A DNA stretch of 46,595 nt from a bacterium (GCA_030666865.1 DAOUWZ010000007.1:1-46595), one strand, 5' to 3'. Positions 9,910-20,998 are shown, counted from the stretch's first letter. Numbers and translations: made by a program. Notes: generated from the letters alone by a model not told the origin.

Positions 9910-10996
9910 CTATCATCTACCTCACAAATTAATTACGCAAAAACCTGTCAGGCCGCGGGACCACTCGCGACTTTTTGTGTATAACAAAAAAACTGATAAA
10001 ATCCAGCATAAACATTTCTATGACTTGCCAAAATTTTTGAAACCAGGCGATGTGCTGGTTTTAAATAATTCAAAAGTTTTTCCAGCCAGATTGATTGGCA
10101 AAAAAACAACTGGCGGAAAAATTGAAATTTTTTTATTAAAATATTATGAACAGACATCCGATGTCGGGAGCTCCCGACATCGGATGTCTGACTGCCAAAA
10201 TACTTGGGAAGTAATGATTGGAGGAAAAATAAAACATTCTAATGAAAAAATTACGATCACAAAAAATTTATTTTGTACTATTATAGATAAAAATTCTAAT
10301 AATAGCTGGCTGGTAAAATTCAATTTATCAGGTAATAAATTTTGGCAACAAGTAGAAAAATATGGACAAGCACCTCTACCACCATACATCAAAACTAAAT
10401 CAAATTTAAAAGAATACCAAACAGTCTACGCCAAAATCAAAGGTTCGGTGGCTGCTCCTACAGCTGGCTTTCATTTTACTAAACCACTCTTAAATAAACT
10501 GAAAAAACAAGGCGTGCAAATTGAATATATTACCCTGCACGTGGGCTTGGGTACTTTTGCACCAGTCAAAGAAAAAAATATTACTAAACACCAAATACAT
10601 TCTGAATTAGCAGAAATAAATCAAACAACAGCTAGACGTTTAAACCAAGCTAAAAAGCAAGGACGTAGAATTGTTGCGGTCGGCACTACTGCAATTAGAA
10701 CTTTAGAAGCTTTCAGTGTAGTGACAGGTCGCGCCGCGTCCGCCTCTGGCGTGGACCTGTCACTACAATCTGGGAAAAAATGGACTAATATATTTATCTA
10801 CCCTGGTTATAAATTCAGATTCGTTGATTGCTCAATTACCAATTTTCATCTACCAAAAAGTACCTTACTGATGCTGATTGCGGCATTTTTGGGAAACAAA
10901 AAAACCGGTATTATAATTTTGCATCGCTTATACAAAATTGCGATCAAAAATAAATACCGATTCTATTCCTTTGGCGACGGGATGTTTATTGAGTAA
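9890..10996 (+). CDS. queA: tRNA preQ1 ribosyltransferase-isomerase QueA, with palindromic insertions
   Basis: QueA transfers and isomerises the ribosyl group of S-adenosylmethionine onto preQ1 in tRNA, giving epoxyqueuosine. The 368-aa product shows family motifs: FDYHLPHKLITQKP, GDVLVLNNSKVFPARL, GGKIEIFLL, PLPPYI, YAKIKGSVAAPTAGFHFT, VGLGTFAPVK, AVGTTAIRTLE, IFIYPGYKFRFVD, TNFHLPKSTLLML, YRFYSFGDGMFI. Two stretches do not match the family. About 16 residues after LLKYY come from a perfect 40-bp DNA palindrome, and a segment after RTLEAF (VVTGRAASASGVDLSLQ) comes from an inverted repeat. Both keep the reading frame and fall in loops of the known fold, so the enzyme is probably active. Confidence 0.95.
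   Translation: MKLSLFDYHLPHKLITQKPVRPRDHSRLFVYNKKTDKIQHKHFYDLPKFLKPGDVLVLNNSKVFPARLIGKKTTGGKIEIFLLKYYEQTSDVGSSRHRMSDCQNTWEVMIGGKIKHSNEKITITKNLFCTIIDKNSNNSWLVKFNLSGNKFWQQVEKYGQAPLPPYIKTKSNLKEYQTVYAKIKGSVAAPTAGFHFTKPLLNKLKKQGVQIEYITLHVGLGTFAPVKEKNITKHQIHSELAEINQTTARRLNQAKKQGRRIVAVGTTAIRTLEAFSVVTGRAASASGVDLSLQSGKKWTNIFIYPGYKFRFVDCSITNFHLPKSTLLMLIAAFLGNKKTGIIILHRLYKIAIKNKYRFYSFGDGMFIE
10151..10190. repeat. Perfect 40-bp palindrome inside queA
   Basis: CAGACATCCGATGTCGGGAG joined directly to its exact reverse complement. It adds in-frame codons (QTSDVGSS…) where other QueA proteins have a short loop. Confidence 0.9.
10718..10766. repeat. Second inverted repeat inside queA
   Basis: GTAGTGACAGGTC (10718-10730) and GACCTGTCACTAC (10754-10766) flank a GC-rich 23-nt core (GCGCCGCGTCC…GCGTG). 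It is translated in frame after the AVGTTAIRTLE motif. Confidence 0.85.
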
Positions 10997-11017
10997 TATG
11001 AATTAACAATTCTATTT

Positions 11018-11398
11018 TTATTCATATGCCCTTCCATATTCAGAATATTCACCGCCCTCAATAAGATCAAGCAAACCTCCTATCCAAATTATAAATAGCA
11101 AACACTGAACAATAAACAGTACAATAAATGTTATAATAAGTAATGTCGTGGCAAGAGCATTGCCTGACCATGCGTAATTAATCAGTAAAGCAGAAATCCA
11201 AATCGGAATATAACATACAAATGTTAGGGAACAAAAAAATTGAAAATTTTTAATTTTATTACCCATGCTCGATTTTGGTTTTTCTAAAAACGATTCAATT
11301 GAACTATTGATTCGTAATAAACCAATAATTAATGGAATAATTAATAAAATTAGAGCCAATAACTCTACAGTTTTTAATACTAAATTTAAAATTTCCAT
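11018..11398 (-). CDS. Multipass membrane protein, hypothetical
   Basis: 126 aa with three or four hydrophobic segments (about 5-28, 48-75, 80-115) and a polar C-terminus (EGGEYSEYGRAYE). A strong Shine-Dalgarno, GGAGGTgtcagATG, fixes the start. I do not recognise a family. It stands between queA (convergent) and the cupin gene on the same strand, about 100 nt away. Confidence 0.72.
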   Translation of the reverse strand: MEILNLVLKTVELLALILLIIPLIIGLLRINSSIESFLEKPKSSMGNKIKNFQFFCSLTFVCYIPIWISALLINYAWSGNALATTLLIITFIVLFIVQCLLFIIWIGGLLDLIEGGEYSEYGRAYE

Positions 11399-11499
11399 CT
11401 GACACCTCCGTCTGTTAGTTTATTTTCTGTTAAATAACTTATTTTTTCATTATTACTTTATTCTTTTATATAAAAAAAGTCAATTTTAAAAACCTATTG

Positions 11500-11841
11500 T
11501 TACTTCAATAAAGAATCCCCTTTCTGAAAATTAATCTTAAAAACAATCATTTTGAATTCCTTGTCACTTTCATTCCTAAATCCATGACTTTCATTTTTAT
11601 CAATATAAATCATATCACCAGGATTTACTTCAAATTCTTCATTATTAACAATCATTATTGCGGAATTGTTGATTATATAAAAAATTTCATCAGTAAAATC
11701 ATGACTATGACAAGGAATCTCTCCTTTTGAAACAACAATAACATCTTCAATAAGATTGATTTTCTTTTTTAAGTCCTCTATCAAGATTCTTTTTTGATAA
11801 TTTTTTCCTTTAACCCAATTATTATGATTTATTATTTGCAT
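11500..11841 (-). CDS. Small cupin-domain protein
   Basis: 113 aa, a single conserved beta-barrel. Cupin motif 1 is visible as PCHSHDFTDEIFYIINNSA, with metal-ligand histidines and glutamate, and motif 2 as NPGDMIYIDKNESHGFRN. Such small cupins usually bind one metal ion and may be sugar-modifying, oxygenase-like or sensory; the substrate cannot be read from sequence. A good promoter lies just upstream. Confidence 0.88.
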   Translation of the reverse strand: MQIINHNNWVKGKNYQKRILIEDLKKKINLIEDVIVVSKGEIPCHSHDFTDEIFYIINNSAIMIVNNEEFEVNPGDMIYIDKNESHGFRNESDKEFKMIVFKINFQKGDSLLK

Positions 11842-11869
11842 AATAATTATAATATATTTCTATAATTTA

Positions 11870-11898
11870 ATATTAATTCTTAGTATCGCAATAGTCAA
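11870..11898 (-). promoter_or_regulatory. Promoter of the cupin gene
   Basis: Minus strand TTGACT (11898-11893), 17 nt, TAATAT (11875-11870). The start would be about 25 nt upstream of the ATG. Confidence 0.5.
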
Positions 11899-11914
11899 AC
11901 GTGCTAAATTGATG

Positions 11915-11950
11915 TGTTACGTAGCTTGTTACGTAACAAGCTACGTAACA
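11915..11950. repeat. 36-bp perfect palindrome
   Basis: TGTTACGTAGCTTGTTAC joined directly to its reverse complement, between the divergent cupin and ftsH genes. It contains four TTACGTA-type half-sites, so a large operator or a cruciform-forming repeat are both possible. The rest of the 11842-12206 intergenic region holds a TATTCCG/CGGAATA hairpin (about 11970-11990) and a REP-like GC-rich unit at about 12061-12105. Confidence 0.8.
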
Positions 11951-12060
11951 ATTAGCCTGCGCTAAGTTCTATTCCGCAATCACGGAATAACAATTATTTA
12001 ATTTCCACCAACCTAACAACTTAGACTGGATAACAGACGATTGCGGGATTAAGGTGTGTA

Positions 12061-12105
12061 ACCCCCTCTTTCAGAAGGGCCACGGGCGTTATGCCGGAGG
12101 GAGTA
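12061..12105. repeat. REP-like palindromic unit
   Basis: CCCCCTCTTTCAGAAGGG followed by CACGGGCGTTATGCCGGAGGGAG. The layout (small hairpin, second hairpin, closing CCC…GGG pairs) resembles the unit at about 29497-29531 (CCTCCCTTAAGGGAGG, GCCCGACAGGGC, GGAGGG). It is probably a dispersed repeat, not a gene. Confidence 0.5.
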
Positions 12106-12127
12106 TGTTATCATATTCTAATTATAC

Positions 12128-12156
12128 TTGCAAAACTTACAAAAAATCACTATAAT
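12128..12156 (+). promoter_or_regulatory. ftsH promoter
   Basis: TTGCAA (12128-12133), 17 nt, TATAAT (12151-12156); predicted leader about 43 nt. Confidence 0.6.
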
Positions 12157-12206
12157 ACATATACTTTATTTATACAGTGATTAATGTAATTAAATACTAA
12201 ATAAAT

Positions 12207-14024
12207 ATGAAAAATTTAAGTAAAAATTTCTTTATTTTACTGGCTGTTCTGATTATACTAGCTGCTATTTTCAGTTATTTTACTAATCCTACTAAAGAAA
12301 AAGATGAAAAAATTGGCATTAATCAATTAATAACCTATATAAATAACGAGGAAGTTGAGAAGATTAAGATTAAAAATAACATCATAACTACAGTACTAAA
12401 AAATGATGAAACCAAAATATCTACTAAAGAGACTGGTGAATCTTTTTCTGATCTGATAGCAAACTACAACATTGATACTGCTAAATTAAATCAAATTGAC
12501 ATTCAAGTAGAAGACGATCCAGCAAACTCGCTTTTCTTAGGAACTATCCTGCCTTTTATTATTCCATTCTTATTAATTGCTGGTTTTATCTGGTTTATGA
12601 TGAGCAAGGTTCAAGGCGCAAACAATCGCGCCATGTCTTTCGGACAAGCTTCCACCAAAGATGCTGGAAAAGAAGATTTGAAGAAAAAAATTACTTTCAA
12701 AAATGTAGCTGGAGCCAGAGAAGCCAAAGAAGAATTGCTGGAAATAGTAGAATTTTTAAAAAGTCCCAAAAAATTTACCGCTCTTGGCGCTAAAATTCCT
12801 AAAGGCGTACTTTTGATGGGAGCGCCAGGTACTGGTAAAACCCTACTCGCTCGAGCAGTAGCTGGAGAAGCTAATGTGCCATTCTTTCATATATCTGGAT
12901 CTGAATTTGTTGAAATGTTTGTGGGAGTTGGTGCTTCCAGGGTTCGTGATTTATTCAATAAAGCAAAAAAAACATCGCCTTGTATTGTATTTATTGACGA
13001 AATTGACGCTGTTGGTCGGCAACGCGGAGCTGGTCTTGGCGGTTCTCATGACGAACGTGAACAAACTTTAAATCAAATTTTAGTTGAAATGGACGGTTTT
13101 GATAATGAAACTAATGTCATTGTTATGGCAGCTACCAATCGTCCTGATGTGCTTGATCCAGCCCTGCTCAGACCAGGAAGATTTGACCGCCGAGTAATAC
13201 TTGATCTGCCGGATATAAATGATCGTGAAGAAATTCTCAAAATTCACGCCAGCAACAAACCGTTTACTAGCGATGTCTCCTTGAAAAAAATTGCGGAACG
13301 AACAGTTGGTTTTTCCGGAGCTGATCTGGAAAACCTACTCAATGAAGCTGCTATTCTTACTGCTAGAAAAAATAAAAAGAAAATTGAACAACAATATATC
13401 TTTGACAGTGTTGAAAAAGTTATTTTAGGACCAGAAAAAAAATCATCAATCTTTTCTGAAAAAGAAAAAAAAGTTACTGCCTATCATGAAGCCGGACATG
13501 CTTTGGTTGGACACATCCTGCCAAATACCGATCCAGTACAAAAAATTTCTATTATTTCCAGAGGCAGAGCCGGCGGATATACGCTGTCAGCGCCAACTGA
13601 AGATAAACATTTACATTCCCAATCAGAACTTTTTGAACAAATTGCTATGATTATGGGCGGACATGCTGCTGAAAAAATGATTTTTGGAGAAGTCACCACC
13701 GGACCTAGCAATGATTTACAGCGAGCAACTTCACTCGCCAAAAAACTAATAACAGAATATGGTATGAGCGATCTGCTTGGTCCTAGAACTTTTGGACAAA
13801 AAGAAGAAATGATATTTTTGGGTAAAGAAATTCACGAACGCCGAGATTATTCTGAAAATACTGCTCAAGAAATTGATAAAGAAATAAACTCGCTGATAAA
13901 AAAAGCTTATAACAGAGCTGAGGAAATACTCAAACAAAATAAAGAAAAACTAGAGAATATTGTCAGCGCATTGCTAAAAAAAGAAACCTTAGAACGAGAA
14001 GAATTTCTTAAAATTGTTAGCTAA
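12207..14024 (+). CDS. ftsH: ATP-dependent zinc metalloprotease FtsH
   Basis: 605 aa. FtsH is a membrane-anchored hexameric AAA+ protease that extracts and degrades membrane and unstable cytosolic proteins. Two N-terminal membrane helices (about 7-25 and 110-133) flank a small periplasmic-side domain. The AAA+ core has Walker [14 protein letters not shown], Walker [13 protein letters not shown], the pore motif within [18 protein letters not shown], and the second region of homology with [20 protein letters not shown]. The zinc site HEAGH is at about 427-431, with the third ligand in the [10 protein letters not shown] region. All catalytic residues are present. It has its own promoter and a strong terminator. 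Confidence 0.97.
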   Translation: MKNLSKNFFILLAVLIILAAIFSYFTNPTKEKDEKIGINQLITYINNEEVEKIKIKNNIITTVLKNDETKISTKETGESFSDLIANYNIDTAKLNQIDIQVEDDPANSLFLGTILPFIIPFLLIAGFIWFMMSKVQGANNRAMSFGQASTKDAGKEDLKKKITFKNVAGAREAKEELLEIVEFLKSPKKFTALGAKIPKGVLLMGAPGTGKTLLARAVAGEANVPFFHISGSEFVEMFVGVGASRVRDLFNKAKKTSPCIVFIDEIDAVGRQRGAGLGGSHDEREQTLNQILVEMDGFDNETNVIVMAATNRPDVLDPALLRPGRFDRRVILDLPDINDREEILKIHASNKPFTSDVSLKKIAERTVGFSGADLENLLNEAAILTARKNKKKIEQQYIFDSVEKVILGPEKKSSIFSEKEKKVTAYHEAGHALVGHILPNTDPVQKISIISRGRAGGYTLSAPTEDKHLHSQSELFEQIAMIMGGHAAEKMIFGEVTTGPSNDLQRATSLAKKLITEYGMSDLLGPRTFGQKEEMIFLGKEIHERRDYSENTAQEIDKEINSLIKKAYNRAEEILKQNKEKLENIVSALLKKETLEREEFLKIVS

Positions 14025-14036
14025 CAATAAACTTAT

Positions 14037-14102
14037 AAAACAAAAAACAATCCCGTGGTCGTCCACCTAGTCGGCGAGACTGGCGGGATTGTTTTTTGTT
14101 TT
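14037..14102 (+). terminator. ftsH terminator
   Basis: AACAAAAAACAATCCCG pairs with CGGGATTGTTTTTTGTT across about 28 nt that hold a further small stem; a T-rich tail follows. Confidence 0.75.
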
Positions 14103-14171
14103 ATTTTGTTGCTTTAAAAAAATATGGTATAATATAGAATAATATCAACTCTAATAAATTAAAAAAATTAT

Positions 14172-15158
14172 ATGGAACCTTTGTACCGCAACATCTTAAA
14201 AAAATCATGGGAGATGTTAAAAAAATTCAAGTGGATGTGGTTCTTCGGTTTGTTTGCTGCCCTACTTGGCAACGGCGGAGAAATAGACATTCTAGCTCAA
14301 TACAAAAAACTAACCAATGCTCCTGAATTTTTAACAAACCTAAGAGAAAACATTACAGTATTTAACCCTAGTACGATTGGTCAAGGATTAATTGAATCTT
14401 TAGGAGACTCTCCTTTCTCAGTCATAATATTTATTGCTACAACCCTGATTTTTCTACTTCTGGCAATTTGGCTTATTACCGTGTCTCAAGGCGCTTTAAT
14501 TGAATCTGCTAGTAGAATTGATACGAATAAAAAAGTTGATTTCAAAAACGCTGTAAAGAAAGGACAAGAAAAATTTTGGCCAATTTTTGGATTAAATATT
14601 ATAACCAGATTCGTACTGTACTTTATCTTGGTGGTTCTAGCAATGCCTTTTTCTGTACTTTACCTCTTGACTGATTCTTCGATTGCGCTCACGACTATCA
14701 CTATTTTCGCTTTTATACTTCTGGTTCCAATCGCGATCATCTTATCTTTTATTTTAAAATTCGCTTTTGCCTACGTAGTAATTAAAAACCAAAAAGCGAT
14801 TGATTCATTTATTTTAGCTTGGCGGCTATTCAAAGAAAATTGGCTGATTAGTATTGAGATGGCAGTAATATTATTTGCTATAAATTTAGGAATTAGCTTC
14901 ATTACAATTACAATTCTAGCAATTATTAGCTTGCCTTTTATTGGCCTGTTTATCTTGATGTTGCTTATTCAAAATGTTGCCGGCGTAAATGCAATTATTG
15001 CGATCTCTATGATTATTTTTTTAGTTCTTATTTTATTTGTCGGATCTGGGTTGGCAACATTCCAATATTCTTCATGGACATTATTGTTTCAAAAATTACT
15101 TACTGGAAAAAGACATCCAAAACTCATTCGTTTAATTAGCAAAAAAGAAGGGAAATAA
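14172..15158 (+). CDS. Multipass membrane protein, hypothetical
   Basis: 328 aa with five or six long hydrophobic segments (about 80-105, 135-165, 170-205, 225-260, 265-295). It starts with a polar amphipathic N-terminus (LKKSWEMLKKFKWMWFFGLFAALLG) typical of CPR membrane proteins annotated only as DUFs. No catalytic motif is seen. A TATAAT-like AT-rich stretch precedes it. It ends 75 nt before the pilB-like gene, which may be cotranscribed. Confidence 0.75.
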   Translation: MEPLYRNILKKSWEMLKKFKWMWFFGLFAALLGNGGEIDILAQYKKLTNAPEFLTNLRENITVFNPSTIGQGLIESLGDSPFSVIIFIATTLIFLLLAIWLITVSQGALIESASRIDTNKKVDFKNAVKKGQEKFWPIFGLNIITRFVLYFILVVLAMPFSVLYLLTDSSIALTTITIFAFILLVPIAIILSFILKFAFAYVVIKNQKAIDSFILAWRLFKENWLISIEMAVILFAINLGISFITITILAIISLPFIGLFILMLLIQNVAGVNAIIAISMIIFLVLILFVGSGLATFQYSSWTLLFQKLLTGKRHPKLIRLISKKEGK

Positions 15159-15232
15159 ATTTTATACCAAAAGAATAAACTGGGTATTATAATCTTGCAT
15201 TCTTCAAGATCCATAAATAATTTAAATAAATA

Positions 15233-16936
15233 ATGGCTAATAGCAGTCCATCAATTGAAGATTTATTGATCAATGAAAACTCAAAAAGCGCTCAAAGCGC
15301 TTTGGATAAAAAAATTCATAATATTTCATTGAAAGATAAAGAAAAAGAAACTGAACAACAAGCATCTGTTCTAGGTTTGCCTTATGTCAATCTCAAAGGA
15401 TTCCCAATTGCTCCTGAGGCTTTGGTTTTAATGGAAAAACAAAAAGCGATTGATGCTGATGTTGTTGTTTTTTATTATGATGAAAAAGAAATGAGAATAG
15501 CTACTACTGATCCAAAAAAAGAAACTGTTACTAATACTTTGAAAAAACTAAAAAAAGAATATAGCGCTAATGTTGCCCTGTATTTGGTTTCCCAAAATTC
15601 ATTTGAATATGCCATAGCTTTTTATGATAACCTGCCGCAAATAAAAGAAATACAAAGTGGAGTTGATGTTACTGAAGAAGATTTGATCAAATGGCAAAAA
15701 GAAATATCTGATTATAAAAAACTGCAAGCAGTCATCCAAAAAGCGTCTTTGACTGATATTATCACTATTGTTATTGCTAGCTCCCTGCAGTCAAAATCAT
15801 CTGACATTCATATCGAAGCCGAAGAAAAAGAGATTAAAATCCGCTTTAGAATAGACGGTGTTTTGAATACGGTTGCAGTCTTACCTCACAAGCTATGGCG
15901 AAAAATAATTTCCCGAATTAAACTGCTATCAGGCATGAAAATGAATATTGATACTATTCCCCAAGACGGCCGGTTTACTATCAATATGAAAAATGACAAA
16001 GTTGATGTCAGAGTATCAACTATTCCTACTTCTTATGGTGAATCAGTGGTAATGAGGCTCTTAAAATCATCATCAGTCGGCTTGCCGTTTGAAGAGCTGG
16101 GACTTAGAAAAAGTGAATATGAAAAATTAGAACATGAAATTCTAAAACCAAACGGCATGATCATAACTACTGGTCCTACTGGATCAGGTAAAACCACAAC
16201 ACTTTATGCCATCTTAAATAAGCTAAATGACGAAGAAACAAAAATTATCACCTTGGAAAATCCAGTTGAATACAAATTAAAAGGAATTAATCAATCACAA
16301 ATAGATCATTCCAGGGATTATACTTTCGCCAAAGGTCTGCGTTCAATCCTCAGGCAAGACCCTGATATTGTCATGGTTGGGGAGATTCGTGATAATGAAA
16401 CAGCGGAGATAGCCGTTAACGCTGCTCTGACCGGACACTTAGTTGTTTCAACTATCCATACCAACTCCGCGGCTGGTACTATCCCTAGATTTTTAGCTAT
16501 GGATACTCCACCGTTTCTATTAGCGCCAGCCATTAATGCTATTATTGGTCAGCGCTTAGTCAGAAAACTATGTCCTGACTGTAAAGAAGAAATTGAACTA
16601 GACTCAACCGTAATGAAAAAAGTAAAAACCTTACTTGATACTCTACCGGAAAATTTTCTTAAAAAAAATAATCTTGATTTAAAAAATTTAAAATTCTTTA
16701 CCGCTAAAGGGTGTGATAAGTGCCATGATGTCGGCTACAAAGGCAGAATAGGCATTTATGAAATAATGATAATGACTCCAGAAATAGAAAAACTGACTCT
16801 GGCTGGCCAGGCGACCGAATACGAGCTGCAAAAAATTGCTACGAAAGATGGTATGATTACTATGGCGCAAGACGGGGTATTAAAAGCTATTGAAGGCACG
16901 ACTAGCATTGAAGAAGTATTCAAAAAAGCTGAATAA
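15233..16936 (+). CDS. PilB/GspE-type secretion ATPase (type IV pilus assembly)
   Basis: 567 aa. The N-terminal T2SSE/MshEN-like domain (LGLPYVNLKGFPI, about 48-150) is followed by the ATPase core with SDIHIEAEEKEIKIRFRIDG, Walker A GPTGSGKTTTLYAI, Asp box ITLENPVEY, Walker B DPDIVMVGEIRDNETAEIA and the His box GHLVVSTIHTN. A zinc-binding CPDC…CDKCHDVGYKGRIGIYEIM insert lies near the C-terminus. This is the extension motor layout of type IV pili or type II secretion. Other pilus genes are not in this window. A second, shorter paralogue is at 34202. Confidence 0.93.
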   Translation: MANSSPSIEDLLINENSKSAQSALDKKIHNISLKDKEKETEQQASVLGLPYVNLKGFPIAPEALVLMEKQKAIDADVVVFYYDEKEMRIATTDPKKETVTNTLKKLKKEYSANVALYLVSQNSFEYAIAFYDNLPQIKEIQSGVDVTEEDLIKWQKEISDYKKLQAVIQKASLTDIITIVIASSLQSKSSDIHIEAEEKEIKIRFRIDGVLNTVAVLPHKLWRKIISRIKLLSGMKMNIDTIPQDGRFTINMKNDKVDVRVSTIPTSYGESVVMRLLKSSSVGLPFEELGLRKSEYEKLEHEILKPNGMIITTGPTGSGKTTTLYAILNKLNDEETKIITLENPVEYKLKGINQSQIDHSRDYTFAKGLRSILRQDPDIVMVGEIRDNETAEIAVNAALTGHLVVSTIHTNSAAGTIPRFLAMDTPPFLLAPAINAIIGQRLVRKLCPDCKEEIELDSTVMKKVKTLLDTLPENFLKKNNLDLKNLKFFTAKGCDKCHDVGYKGRIGIYEIMIMTPEIEKLTLAGQATEYELQKIATKDGMITMAQDGVLKAIEGTTSIEEVFKKAE

Positions 16937-16954
16937 TCTTATAACTACAAAAAG

Positions 16955-16980
16955 AAAAAGCGTCATTATGACGCTTTTTT
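16955..16980. terminator. Terminator between the PilB-like and prolyl oligopeptidase genes
   Basis: AAAAAGCGTC-attat-GACGCTTTTTT. Nearly symmetric, so it should serve both converging genes. Confidence 0.8.
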
Positions 16981-16996
16981 GTATTAAACTTAAACA

Positions 16997-19102
16997 TTAA
17001 AACCTAAGAACCTTTTTGAGAAAATAAAAAATATCAGCTCTTTCCCGATAAGATTTAAATTTCTGATAGTTAGCATGTCCAGTGCCAATTTCTGTTCTTA
17101 ATAAAACTGGCTGGTTGCCAAGTTGGTTCTTTTGCATAACAAAAGTATATTTATAAGGGTGAACAGGTGTCGTGCGGTCATCATTAGCATCAGCTGTAAT
17201 CAGAATAGCTGGATACTTTAACGGGCGAATATTATGCAATGGTGAATATTTGTAAATAAAACCAAAATGTTCAGAATTATCAGGATTGCCATACTCATGA
17301 GTCCAGTTCATTCCCTGGCCAATATGTTGAAATCTTAACATATCAATCAAAGGCGCTCCGCAAACGACCGCACCATACAGATTAGGGCGTTGATTAGCGC
17401 AAGTAGCCACTAAAAGTCCGCCATTACTTCCACCTTCAATCGCCAATTTTTCGGAACTAGTATATCCTTGATCAATCAAATATTCAGCTGCAGCCTGAAA
17501 ATCATCGTAACAATTTTGCTTTTTATGAAGTTTCGCCGCTTCATGCCATTTTTCACCATATTCTGCACCACCACGAATATTTGCTAAAGCATAAACTCCA
17601 CCTTGCTCCAACCACACAATTACTGAACCACTAAAATATGGTGTATATGATATGCTAAATCCACCATACCCATACAACCATGTCGGATTCGTACCATCAC
17701 GAACAAGATCTTTTTTATAACAAATAAACATCGGGACTTTAGTACCATCATAAGATTCGTAAAAAATCTTCTCGGTTGCAAACTTCTCCGGATCAAAATC
17801 AACCTTCTCTTGCTTTAACAATTTTAATTCCCTGGTACTAGTATCAAATTCAAATATACAATAAGGGTATGTATAAGAGTAAAAACTAATATACATCTTA
17901 TTTAAAAATGATTTTCCTTGAATTGAAACAATAGTACCATCAACTGGCATTTTCACTTCGTAAGAAAATCCACCATCTAAATCAAACATATGAATTTCTT
18001 CACTCACATCCTTCATATAAATCAAACAAATTTTTCCTGCTTTGAGATAAGCTCCAGTAATCGGATATTGACTCTCCGGTATTATTTCCGTAAAAGCATT
18101 TAACTTCTGTTGTGAAATATCATAAGCAATTATACGAGAATTAGGATAACGATCAGGCGAACTATCTTCAAAATAAAAAATACTATCCTTTCTACCAATA
18201 TAGCTAAAACGCCCATCTCTAACAGAAATAATCTTCTGAAGACTACTATCTTTTCTTAAATCTTTAATGTAAACATCGTTACACCAATCTCGCCCATACC
18301 AATGACTTACCAACAAATATTTATTACCAATAACTGATGCATAGGGGATGCTATTAACAGCATTAACCTGAAAAATCTTTTTATCTTTTGATTGGCTTGT
18401 ACCTAGTTTATGGTAATACAAGGCATGTTGAATAGTATCTAATTTCGAATCAACTGTATAATTATAATAATATCCTTTATCCTTATACCAACTTGTACTA
18501 AGATACATACAATTTTTAATCGTATCAGGTAAATCTGCTTTGGTTTGCATATCCCTGATGATAATATTTTCCCTGTCACTTCCATTGTAGGAAACATGAT
18601 ACATAAGCAACTTCCTATTAGAAGTAAAACTAGTACCTTTGATAACGGCGGAATTTGGCATTTTATTAGGATTAAGGTATTCTTCCGGCTCAATATCGTA
18701 TGGATTGTCTAAAAAGTAATAAGCATAAAGATTCTCATCCTTATTCCTAATAACAGTAGTATAATATAAACTATCTTTCTTCCCTTTAACACCAATATTA
18801 CCGAACTCTTCTCCGGTTCGAATATTAATTAACCGGTCATAAATTTGTTTCCAGGTCGTAGTATCGTCATCCAAAAATTTTCTGGTATTTAAATTCTGTT
18901 TCGTCATCCATTTTTTAACGGTGTCTGATTTAGTATCTTCTAACCAACGAGAGGGATCAGTGATGACAACTTCAAAGGTGTCAATACCTACACTAAACGG
19001 ATTAATTTCTGATGATGGTAAAATTTTAGTTACTGACTTCATGCAACTACTCAAAAATAATACTGCAGTTACGGCTACAACTATCCAGATTAACTTCTTC
19101 AT
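16997..19102 (-). CDS. Prolyl oligopeptidase family lipoprotein (S9A)
   Basis: 701 aa. The N-terminal signal ends in a lipobox (FLSSC, Cys about 20), so the enzyme should be lipid-anchored outside the cytoplasmic membrane. A seven-bladed propeller region follows (opening DPSRWLEDTKSDTVKKW), then an alpha/beta hydrolase domain with the triad Ser in GGSNGGLL, Asp in TADANDDRTTP and His in IGTGHANY. S9A enzymes cleave short peptides after proline. The start is supported by GAAGGAGtttaacATG. It has its own promoter and stands alone. The complete catalytic enzyme with a lipoprotein signal resembles Bacteroidota-like forms, so horizontal gain is possible but not shown. Confidence 0.93.
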   Translation of the reverse strand: MKKLIWIVVAVTAVLFLSSCMKSVTKILPSSEINPFSVGIDTFEVVITDPSRWLEDTKSDTVKKWMTKQNLNTRKFLDDDTTTWKQIYDRLINIRTGEEFGNIGVKGKKDSLYYTTVIRNKDENLYAYYFLDNPYDIEPEEYLNPNKMPNSAVIKGTSFTSNRKLLMYHVSYNGSDRENIIIRDMQTKADLPDTIKNCMYLSTSWYKDKGYYYNYTVDSKLDTIQHALYYHKLGTSQSKDKKIFQVNAVNSIPYASVIGNKYLLVSHWYGRDWCNDVYIKDLRKDSSLQKIISVRDGRFSYIGRKDSIFYFEDSSPDRYPNSRIIAYDISQQKLNAFTEIIPESQYPITGAYLKAGKICLIYMKDVSEEIHMFDLDGGFSYEVKMPVDGTIVSIQGKSFLNKMYISFYSYTYPYCIFEFDTSTRELKLLKQEKVDFDPEKFATEKIFYESYDGTKVPMFICYKKDLVRDGTNPTWLYGYGGFSISYTPYFSGSVIVWLEQGGVYALANIRGGAEYGEKWHEAAKLHKKQNCYDDFQAAAEYLIDQGYTSSEKLAIEGGSNGGLLVATCANQRPNLYGAVVCGAPLIDMLRFQHIGQGMNWTHEYGNPDNSEHFGFIYKYSPLHNIRPLKYPAILITADANDDRTTPVHPYKYTFVMQKNQLGNQPVLLRTEIGTGHANYQKFKSYRERADIFYFLKKVLRF

Positions 19103-19156
19103 GTTAAACTCCTTCGGTTAAGGTTTGTTATGGATTATTTAAAAGAACGGTCTTAT

Positions 19157-19185
19157 AGTTTATAAAAAAGTTAAAATATTGTCAA
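19157..19185 (-). promoter_or_regulatory. Promoter of the prolyl oligopeptidase gene
   Basis: Minus strand TTGACA (19185-19180), 17 nt, TAAACT (19162-19157). Confidence 0.55.
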
Positions 19186-19204
19186 ATACAATTTTACCCA
19201 ACAC

Positions 19205-19233
19205 AAAATCCCGCTTGCGCGGGATTTTTTTTT
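19205..19233. terminator. Terminator downstream of 16S
   Basis: AAAATCCCGC-ttgc-GCGGGATTTTTTTTT. The longer T-run is on the plus strand, but as read from the 16S side it still ends in TTTT. It separates 16S from the protease promoter. Confidence 0.6.
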
Positions 19234-19390
19234 CGAAATATTTTTTAACAACTAAAAAGTGAGAGAAAATCTATTGTCAATTAAGTGTACTTATCTCCAA
19301 ATAAATTTGGAGACCGACCATGATAGCTTAAAATAAATATAATATATCGAAATAAATTATATTATTCAAAGCCTCTAGGTATACTCCCTA

Positions 19391-20896
<1,506 letters not shown>

Positions 20897-20998
20897 ATGA
20901 GAAACTTGAAATTCATCCACACAACCAGATAACTATAAAATTAACTGGCGAAGGATGAAATCCTGCCTGTCCCGCAAAGCACAATGTGCGGAGCGGGA

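Noticed and set aside
11950-12120. 6S RNA, tmRNA, SRP RNA or RNase P RNA in the gap before ftsH
   Set aside because: I looked for the conserved cores of these RNAs (for example the SRP GGAAGCAG loop and the tmRNA T-arm) and found none; only local stems and a REP-like unit are visible.
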